From: Rhizophagus irregularis
Taxonomy: Eukaryota; Glomeromycota; Glomeromycetes; Glomerales; Glomeraceae
NCBI RefSeq assembly: GCF_026210795.1
Contig: NC_089451.1
Span: 1,038,001-1,102,000 of the forward strand
Reading direction: 5' to 3'
Length of the DNA: 64,000 bases
Position numbers and translations under genes: made by a program. Under the pieces are notes generated by a model. The model was not told where the DNA came from and did no database searches. It worked only from the letters and a program-made list of their open reading frames with translations. Position 1 is the stretch's first letter. Each line of letters begins with the position of its first letter. This document shows, in pieces, positions 55,470 through 64,000 of this stretch.

Positions 55470-55799
55470 TTGATCAGTGACCCAATTTTTACCGATCTAC
55501 AAAAAAGTAAAACAAAAACAAACGTTAATTGGTTATTTTTGCGATTAGTGACTTTGATCACATGTTTGGATTGGTTATTGGATTTTGTGATCATGACAAA
55601 ACGATTGTTTTATTATGAATTTAATAAAGTTAGTACCTGGACCAGTCTAGATAAAAGGTTAATTTCAATCCAAGTAAATTCGAAGTCACTTCCTCTAGTA
55701 TTATCATCATCGTGTTTTGTTGTTATTTCAGAAGTGATAATAACAATTGCTTTGGTAATGTCGTTGACGTTTGTTGGATTTTGTTTGAAAAATTCTTAA
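55470..55799 (+). CDS. Membrane-protein-like ORF, probably a partial exon
   Basis: The 110-codon frame begins with TTG rather than ATG; an AG acceptor (TTTATAG at about 55464) lies just upstream, so it may be an internal or last exon. Two hydrophobic segments are visible (WLFLRLVTLITCLDWLLDFVIM and VVISEVIITIALVMSLTFVGF). They suggest two membrane passes with a short polar loop. I recognise no family and see no upstream exon. It may be a remnant. Confidence 0.35.
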   Translation: MISDPIFTDLQKSKTKTNVNWLFLRLVTLITCLDWLLDFVIMTKRLFYYEFNKVSTWTSLDKRLISIQVNSKSLPLVLSSSCFVVISEVIITIALVMSLTFVGFCLKNS

Positions 55800-57729
55800 T
55801 TTTTCTTTATAAATTGTTTAACTTATCATATCGGTATATGAGACTGTCTCCCACTTCTAAGATCAAATAAATATTATTATGTTTATAAAGCATAAATGAA
55901 AGAAAAATTAACTACAATACGCAAACTAATAATTTAAACTATTTGACTTCAACTTTCATATAAAAAGAAACTTCATTCAATATTATGTTCACCATCTTGA
56001 CAAATTTCATTTAGATCTATAAAAGCATGATAGTTAGTAACACGCATTTTTTATTAATTTATAGTAAAAAATTTACATAAAATTTTATAAAAAATACATA
56101 GAGAACGAAACACTATCTACTAACTCCATAAATATGGATGCGTTATTAAAACAACACTATTAAAAAATTAACTAAGTGAACTATCTAATCTATATATCGG
56201 TTAATGTGTGTATCCCCATGTATTATTAAAAGGACTATTAATTAAAATATTATTCTTTTTAATATTTTTTAAGTTTTTTTGATTTTTTGTTTATTTTTTC
56301 TAAATTTTCTAAAATATCACGTTTCCCATCCTGCGTTATCGTTTGTTTCTTCTGTTCTTTTCCTTTTTTTCTTATCTATTTTATACCCTTCGCTTTCCCC
56401 GATTCAATAACTTCATTACATCTATTTAACCAAATAGTTTCTTATTTTTAAGCAATAATTTTCCAAAATTTCCTTAACAATTTTTCTTTCTTCTTTATTT
56501 TATAATGAAAAGCACGTGATTTTACTGCGGCTTAGTGTGCCGCAGTCATTTCACTGTATCGGATATTAACTAGAAGCAAGTATTCAACCTAAACTAACCT
56601 TCCTAATCCCCTAATCCTTATTTCATTCCCAAGCTTACCTTAACTTTAAGCAACTCTAATGTAAATATTAACTCCAAAGTTATTCCGCGTATAATAGTGA
56701 AATTCATATTTATTATTGAAGATAAAATGTAATATTAGATGATAAATTTTAATGACTTAGTTTACTTTTTGATTCAATTAATTCAATGATTTTATTTGTA
56801 CTTCCTGTGTTTCCTTAATCCTTAGTCGAAATCAAGTGATATTCGCTTACCCAGTAATGTAATTGCAGTATAATTCTTGGTTATTGGATTATACATCTTC
56901 TAAGAGATTTGCAATTATTTCGTTCAAAAAATCAATAATAACAATTTTCAAGATATCAGCTTTTTTTATTTCTATAGGGGCTTTTCAGTTTTCTCAAATT
57001 ATTGATTACAATTATTGCAAGTTCTTAATAAATGATGACTTAAAGATTTTACAACTGTTGCAATAGGTATCTTGTAAAATAAATCCATTTATATTTTATA
57101 TTTCTTATAAAAGTTATGCTTAAATAACGATTTTGTACAATCTTGCAAAAGTATATGAGCGTCGAACAAGCAGTTCATTACTGGAAACTAACAGTCCCAG
57201 CTTGTCGAAAAGGAAGCGTCGAACAAGCAGTTCATCACTGGCCACTAACAGTCCCGGCTTGTGCTCAAAAAGTAAGAACTAATAACTAGGTTTTACTCGA
57301 ATTACTTTATAGAAATATACCTTCCAACAGTCAAGGATTTCTTGAGTCTTTCTTTTGTGTATGACGCTGAATCCGGAATCTGAAGTTAAAAGCTAAAACA
57401 ATACGACCGAAACTGCGCCATATATAACAAAATCACATGCTCATTAAATCACATGTCCGGACTTTTTACTTTTTGGCTAAAGTTTTGTCAATCATTTCTG
57501 TTGCCTTGATCAATTACAAAACAATTTGTACACAAGGCCATTTAAATCATAGATATTTACGGTCATATTGTTTCAACATAGCAATACAAAGTTGTGATGC
57601 ATGTTGCAACATTACGCATAAATACATCCACAAGTTTAGTGACAGCAATATATTTTTATATGCTTTTTTTAAGACTCACTATATTTTTTTTAGTTGAAAT
57701 TTAATCGTGGTCACATTCAATAATCCGGT
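55800..57729. other. Intergenic, with possible exon fragments
   Basis: ORFs at 56863..57066 and 57437..57697 have mixed composition (for example SSKRFAIISFKKSIITIFKISAFF) but no recognised family, and no consistent exon model could be built. A 57-bp duplicated dyad is at 57159..57264. Confidence 0.35.
57159..57264. repeat. Two tandem 57-bp units with internal dyads
   Basis: Each unit starts GCGTCGAACAAGCAGTTCAT and ends AACAGTCCCRGCTTGT. AACAAGC and GCTTGT, and CAGT and ACTG, are inverted within each unit, so each can form a hairpin. The sequence is GC-richer than its surroundings. Confidence 0.8.
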
Positions 57730-58358
57730 ATGGAAGAAATTAAGCTCAGTGGTGATGTATTTGAGTAGATAAAAGATTTTGACTATAATGAATTAACTAA
57801 GGAATAAGAATTATTCGTTGATAAGCTGATATTAGATAAAGAATTAAAAGAACGTTCAGTTATAAAGAGAATGGTTTATGCAAAGATTAACGAACTCGCT
57901 TATAACAGAATTTTCCAACACGTGACATTTAACCAATCAAATACGTCAAGTATCCCTCGTTATAACGAATCAGCCAATTAAATTCTTTGAATTCTTCACT
58001 ATAATCTTGTGACGAATTTGAGATGAAAACCGGAGGGTTCATTATATTAAGAGCTGACTGTAGTTGGTATCAATATAAATTTCAACAAAATTTAAAAAAT
58101 TGGTCTAGTGGAAATCATGAAGTTGATAAGTTGATTCAAAAAGTACAACCTAAAGCTAAAGATTATAATGAAATATTAGGGTGGATTGAATATGGTAGAT
58201 TTGAAAATGTTGAATTTTTAGCCAAAGGAGGATTTGGAACTATTTATAAAGCAATTTGGAAAGATGGATATATAAGAACCTGGAATTCTAAAAATAATCA
58301 ATGGAGAAGAAGTAAATATATTGATGAGAAGTATACAGCCTATTTTTTTTATATATAA
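57730..58358 (+). pseudogene. Kinase family exon 1, broken by stops and an insertion
   Basis: The ATG at 57730 opens MEEIKLSGDVFE, as in intact paralogs, but TAG and TAA replace two expected Gln codons (57766 and about 57805). Four extra bases near 57857 shift the frame. About 180 bases unlike the paralogs replace the middle of the Cys segment (57885..58055). Homology resumes with KFQQNLKNWSSGN, the WIEYGRFENVEFL block and an intact AKGGFGTIYKAIW loop, and ends at a stop at 58356. No catalytic exon follows. Confidence 0.88.
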
Positions 58359-59989
58359 TTTTTAAGATTTTTTAAATAATTTAACTGACTAATAATAATA
58401 ATTTTATACATATATGTATTTTTTTTAGATACTTCAATTAATTCACCTTGCGTAATTCGCTGTTAATTCAAAGTCTAATAATTTTATGATGGTGATGAGA
58501 ATAATGGTGTAGTTAGCCGAAAAATTCAGCCGAAGGCGCAGTAAATTTTCGGCTAACAACACCCTCAGCTACTACTATTTACGGCTAACTACATTATTAT
58601 TTTAAAAAAGTGTAGTTAACCGTAAATAACAAATATAACAAATAATTTAAGCGGTAATAGGAGTATAATTAAATTGAATACTAGATACTAGTATAATTAA
58701 AATAAATTTTGTTTGAACATTTATTATAGCTTAATAAAGTATAAATGATTATATATATTTTATTTATTATTGAAAGTTTCGGGGTGTTCATATTCTTCCC
58801 GTCACTTTTCTGCCCCCACGTGATTTTTTGTGGTACAGTTTGTGGTTGTTTTATTTTGTGTCACGTATATGTATCACATATATTACATACATTACATATT
58901 AAATTGCAACACGTATTGCGGTAACACATATTTCGTTTCAAAGAAAAATAAAAAACTTTTTAACCTTACAATCAAGAGAAAGGAAGTAAATGTAAGTTCG
59001 AACAAGGACAAGTTTATGGAGCAGAAGACGACAATTTGAATGAAAACAAGAAGCGTGAGTGACTAAGTGACACACCAGATTACCAGGGCTGAGTACGATA
59101 GCGAATAAACAATGATAAAAGTGACCACAATTAAAACAAAATTAAAAGGAGAGATTTGTTATATTTGCTTTGGAAAGGGTTGAAGAATGCGCGGACGAGT
59201 GTGGAATTTTCGGCCGATTTTCGAAAACGTTTCCAGTGAAGGGTAAATCTAATGGATTTCTTTTCTTTAATGTATTATGATAATTTATTTTTATTTTTCT
59301 TTTCTTTTTGTTTTATTTTTGAACGTTCACAAATTTAGATATATTTTTGAAATCAAAGGAATTTTACAAAAGTAGTAAAGTATCGTAAAAAAGAGAAAAT
59401 TTAAAATCAAAAAAAAATTTATAAAGATTTTTAGTTTAGTAATAGCAATTTTTTAGGTTGATATACTGTAGATTCAACAATTAGAATCGTTAGTTATTTA
59501 GTAATTAGTTAGATCATGTAGATTAGATCATGGTTAGTTAATAGTTATAGAGCCTTTGGTGTTTTTTCATTAATGGTTCTAGATATTTGTATATTATAAA
59601 ATCTTTGATTTAATTAATAAAAAATGCATTGCTAATCAAAAAAAAAAAAGACAATACAACGATGTAATAGGACCGAAATAGGTAACAGGAGATTACTCAT
59701 CTGGCCCGTCTGGAATTATCCCAAAAAGAAGAGATCTACACGTTATACATAAAAGGGTAACAAAATTCGCGTAGAATGAACCAAAATAATGAGTAGATCC
59801 TTCCTTTTTTTTGAATAATTCCATACAAGAGATGCGTAAAATGAGTTCTTTTTACCTATTTTAATAGATTTCAAAAATAAGTAAATATGACCTAAATTCT
59901 ATTCCGGATTTTTATTATTTGATTCCTAACAAACCCAATTTCGCTTTTTCACATTTTAATTGTAATCATTTAAAGTTTAAAATCCTTCA
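58359..59989. other. Intergenic DNA
   Basis: No gene is seen. At about 58508..58632 the motif GTAGTTAGCCG and its inverse CGGCTAAC occur several times, giving overlapping short hairpins. The ORF at 58830..59039 is not supported. The last 200 bases are the upstream region of the next kinase. Confidence 0.4.
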
Positions 59990-61538
59990 ATGGATAAGCT
60001 AATTATTTCTAATGAAAAATTAAACATAAAATGTGAGAAATGTAAGGAAATATGTGGTACAAAACGGTTTCAACAAAATTTTAAAAATTGGACTAGCGGT
60101 AATAATAATATTGATAAATTTATTCAAGATACTCAATTATCATATCATGATTATAATAATACAGCATTAGAATGGATACCTTATGATAAATTTGAAGATA
60201 TTGAATATATTGCAAAAGGCGGGTTTGCTAAGGTGTATGTAGCTAATTGGATTGATGGACCTATATTAGGATGGGATGATAAAAATGAAAATTGGGATAG
60301 AGGATATCGAAATAAAACTGTGGCTTTGAAAAGTTTAGATAATTCAAAAAATATTTCATTAGAATTTCTGAATGAGGTATTATTAAAATATTAAACATAA
60401 TTTTGAGATTTTCTTTTTTTTTTTACTAATACATTTTATTCTAAATATAGATTATATTACATCAGAAAATAAATTTTATGTCTAAGTTGTGTCGCATTCT
60501 TAAATTTCATGGAATAACTCAAGATCCCGAAACAAAAAATTATATAATGGTTTTAGATTATGCAGAGGAGGGAAGTTTACGAAATTATTTAGATAACAAT
60601 TATTGTGAGTTAAGTTGGCGTGATAAAATTAGATGTTTACGTAGTATTGCAGGAGGACTTGAAAATATTCATTATAAAGAAATAATTCATCGAGATTTAC
60701 ATGTTGGTAATATACTAAGAGGTTTTGTAATTTGTATAACAGATATGGGATTATGTAAACCTGCAGATTACAATGCGTCAGAAAATACAGAAAACAAAGT
60801 ATATGGTGTCTTGCCCTATATAGCTCCTGAAATTTTAAGAGGACAGAATTATACCAAAGCTTCTGATATTTATAGTTTTGGTATAATTATGTATGAAATA
60901 ATTTCTGGATTGCCTCCATATCACGACGTAAGCCATGATAAAAATTTAGCATTAAAAATCTGTCAAGGATTCAGGCCAAGGTTTAATATTAAAGTACCTC
61001 AACAAATTGTCCACTTAATTAAAAAATGCTTAGATGCAAATCCATTAAATCGACCATCTTCAAATGAAATTAAGGAAATTTTATTGCAATGGATTTACTT
61101 TTATGATCAAACGGAATTACAAGATCAAATTAGAGAAGCTGATGAAATCAATAAGAAATTATCAACTAATAGAATACCCTCAACTAGTTTAGAATTATTA
61201 TATGAAACACATTCAGAAGCTATTTATACAAGTAGATTACTTGATTTTAGTAATCTACCTGAACCAAAAAATTCTGTTGATTATTATGAACGATATGATA
61301 ATATAGTATCCTTGGAATATTCAGGTATTATTTGGCAATTTTTGATATTTTAAAATTACCTAATAATATTAATAAATTATATTTCATTAAATTGTAGTAT
61401 CTCAACAAATTAATATTTCTCAATTAGAATATGGTAAATTTTTTAATATTTTTTTTTATATTTTTTTGTTATATTTCATGATATTTAACTTTTGAATTTT
61501 ATTTCTTTTTTATAGATCGAGATAATAAAAGTAACTAA
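59990..61538 (+). CDS. Protein kinase-like protein, four exons, intact reading frame
   Basis: Exons 59990..60376, 60451..61324, 61398..61433 and 61516..61538 give 439 residues. The N-terminus is short, with C15/C18/C22 and FQQNFKNWTSGN (27..38). The kinase domain has AKGGFAKVY (75..83), the ATP lysine K114 in VALKSL, a canonical HRDLHVGN (209..216), TDMGLC (226..231) and APEI. The tail has NLPEPKN and a last part LEYDRDNKSN. Exon 2 is exactly as long (874 nt) as in the minus-strand kinase at 25328..26941, which supports common gene structure. HRD is intact here, unlike the HHD of the tandem copies, so this is the best candidate for an active enzyme. Confidence 0.9.
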
Positions 61539-61661
61539 ATTCAGAACAAAATGCCAAATTCAAAACAAAATTGTATTTAAGTAATTCTTCGTTGTTAATT
61601 ACTTTGTCGTACTATAAAACCTTTTTATTTCTTAAAATATAGTGGGAATCTCAAAAATTTA

Positions 61662-62036
61662 AGGCCACTCCAATTTAATAGTTTGTTTAACGTACCCCAC
61701 CCCCCTCATTTTTGAAAAATTTTTAAAAATAAACAAACATATGTTATATCACGTGACTTATAATAACATCACCGATCTGTATAATATTTAAAAGAATTTC
61801 TTTCCAGTATAATTGAATCTACCAAAGAAAATGGTATAATTAATAAAAGTAATATATGTAAACTTATTAATTGCATTATCTGTAATAAATTAAGATGTAT
61901 TTTTAGTAAAAATGCATTGAGTGATAAAGAAAAAACTATGTTTATTTTTAAATGTTTACTTAATTTGACCCCCTCCCCCCCCTCAATTTTTATATAAAGT
62001 TAGGACGTTAAACAAACTATTAAATTGGAGCAGCCT
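61662..62036. mobile_element. Inverted-repeat element (MITE-like), 375 bp
   Basis: Ends of about 32 bp are inverted copies with few differences; both contain CTCCAATTTAATAGTTTG and TTTAACGT (61667..61693 and the complement at 62005..62031). Next to each arm there is a C-rich run (CCCACCCCCC and CCCTCCCCCCCC). No ORF and no unambiguous target duplication is seen. Confidence 0.7.
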
Positions 62037-64000
62037 AATTATAATGATCTAATCGTTTAAAATTGATATTTAGAGGTTTGATAAACAGAAACCTTGACAA
62101 GAGCGACAAAAAAAAATGACCACTAAAATTGTCAATCAGACACATCACGTTACAGTCGTACGAACATTAGAATTTTCTCATATTTATTTTTATATTTAGT
62201 ATTCTTTTATTTGGTATTTTTATATAAAAAAAATCCTTACAAAAATAAATATTTATAATTATGTATTTTTTTCTTCATGTGTATACTAATGTCATAAATA
62301 TTTAAAAATGTGATATTTATCATGTAAAAATAAAGTTTGTGATACATTGTCTATTTTGAATATATTTTGGCTATATGACCTTAGCGGGTGAAAAATTACT
62401 TTTTTTTGGTCTATTATTTTCAGTTTTGCTAAGTTTATACTTTTGAATAATCTGTACACCCGTTAAATTACATATAAGTTATGGAAAATAATTATTTAAA
62501 TATTTTAATTTTAGATTATTCGCAGTTATTTAATGAAAGTTAGAGAGATTCTTCTTTTCGAATATTGTATAATTATATCTAAAATTAATTAAAGGCTGAT
62601 GTAAATAAACAATTAAAAGAAAATAATAAAACAAAGAATGACATTAATATTCTGACGTGATTATTATATATTATTAGATGATTAAATTATATTATTCTAT
62701 ATAATAGTCTAATAGCGGCACGTACTGAATAATTATTATAGAATACAAATATTTAAATACTTATGATTTCATTCATATTTTAAAATCTTACAGTTGGAAT
62801 TATATGATTTACTCACATTAAAAATAAGTAAAATAAGATACGTTATACATTAAGTTAGATTTTACAATTTAATAGTCCAAGATTAGTTTATATCTTTAGC
62901 CTATTTATGGCACCAAAATATATTACTAGAAAATGGAAACTGTTAAAATCTGTCACAACTAAAGGACTAACAGTTATGCACATGACTTAGTTCAACAAAA
63001 AATGCTAAAGAAAATTATGGTTAACCTTTTTAGTAATAGTAATAGTAGTAATACTGGTCATGACGAAATAGCAAATAAAATTTTTAACAAGTCTATTACA
63101 ATTATATAAAAATGCGGTACATATAAGTTACAGTAGTAAATTTAATCAATTTTTCAACCATCATATTAAGATAACTACACATTTTTTCCTGATGATTATG
63201 TAAAATTCGGAATGTTGAGTGATTATATTTATCGATAATCTCTTCCATTTTATTTAATAAATGTAATAACATCATGATTCTTTTAATAATTCATGGATAA
63301 ATTCGGTAGTAATTATTCAAATTATGTAACGTCTCAAATATGTATATTTCTATTATTAAACTAATCAATGATTTATATTCCTAGGAAATGAAAAAAAATT
63401 TATGTAAGAATTAGTATAAGATTTTTATATACTCGCGTTCGTGTAAGAACTCTTTAATTACCTAACCGAATTCTATCACCTGCAAGGACGATTTTAACTT
63501 GCGCCCGGGGTCTAGGTTAAGCTTCCTCCCCCTGCAAACATGCTAATTAATTAATCTCTTTAAATAAACAAATGATATTAAGAGAGTAATGTAAGATAAA
63601 AAAAAATTCTGGAATATTGGTTAATAATATTTGTGTAATTAATCAATTGATTCTTATTGAAAAAAATGCAAGTTCTTAATAATGTTTGCTTGATCAAAAA
63701 ACTTTTAAGTAAAATATTTATAAAAGTTTATCAAGTTCGTGTATATAATTTTAAAATAGTTTGAAAGCCTTTTGGTGATTTTTATAATTTAAATTATATA
63801 AGCCAGGACATTATTGTAAATCCTTTGCTGAAGAGGAGCGGTAAAATATTATACTCATATGTTGTACGCGATCACATGAAATTTTGCATCACTATTATAT
63901 GTAATTAATTTTCAAATTTTCCATAGATCAGATGACTGATTAACGTATTGATGTTAATTCATCTTTTTTTAAATATAAATCAAAGGTCATATAACATGCA
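62037..64000. other. AT-rich intergenic DNA to the right edge
   Basis: No ORF of note, no RNA gene recognised and no clear repeat. A short GC-richer patch near 63480..63540 (GCGCCCGGGGTCTAGG) stands out but does not fold as a tRNA by eye. Confidence 0.4.

Noticed and set aside
63470-63545. Possible tRNA in a GC-richer patch
   Set aside because: No cloverleaf with T-loop GTTC and acceptor pairing could be drawn by eye.

Overview
The window looks like nuclear DNA of an arbuscular mycorrhizal fungus (Glomeromycotina), most probably Rhizophagus or a close relative. The reasons are the very AT-rich sequence with long homopolymer runs, short GT-AG introns, and a lineage-specific expansion of protein-kinase-like genes. 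These share a Cys-containing N-terminal segment (CKDCKQP...WCQC), a FQQNFKNWTSGN block and a C-terminal NLPEPKN block. Species assignment is inference; no ribosomal or other marker gene is present.

The left half (1..30772) is a kinase-gene neighbourhood with many repeats. On the minus strand lie a partial kinase at the left edge, a kinase relic (about 1626..2208), a broken kinase copy (18837..20430), a probable pseudokinase (21421..23005) and two intact-looking three-exon kinases (25328..26941 and 28643..30772). The last three form a tandem array with a period of about 3.8-3.9 kb and nearly repeated intergenic DNA. A plus-strand kinase of the same superfamily (7051..16352) was split by a complete Ty3/gypsy retrotransposon (7906..15019). 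That element has indistinguishable 458-bp LTRs, a 4-bp target duplication, gag, protease-RT, RNase H and integrase frames, and an extra 141-codon ORF next to the polypurine tract. Its gag and pol frames meet at a UUUAAAC heptamer directly before the gag stop, and a plausible pseudoknot follows.

Smaller elements are scattered through the kinase DNA. Two hAT-like non-autonomous elements have perfect 8-bp target duplications, one upstream of a kinase and one inside a kinase intron. There is also a TA-flanked MITE, a palindromic 151-bp MITE, a foldback element, two Helitron-type 3' ends and a further inverted-repeat element at 61662..62036.

The middle (30773..50639) is almost a gene desert of extremely AT-rich DNA. 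Its one clear gene is a four-exon C2H2 zinc-finger protein (39199..40553), followed by a 33-bp minisatellite. The right part holds a small Arg-rich ORF behind a pyrimidine-rich repeat leader (50840..51091), a decayed minus-strand gene with heptad repeats (about 53680..54745), a membrane-like ORF (55470..55799), a broken kinase exon (57730..58358) and an intact-looking four-exon kinase (59990..61538).

Functionally the window is one signalling-gene family expanding by tandem duplication and decaying by point mutation and transposon insertion, plus one putative transcription factor. Exon boundaries were placed by eye, using GT-AG (once GC-AG) sites, reading-frame continuity and comparison between paralogs inside the window. 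They have not been tested against transcripts.
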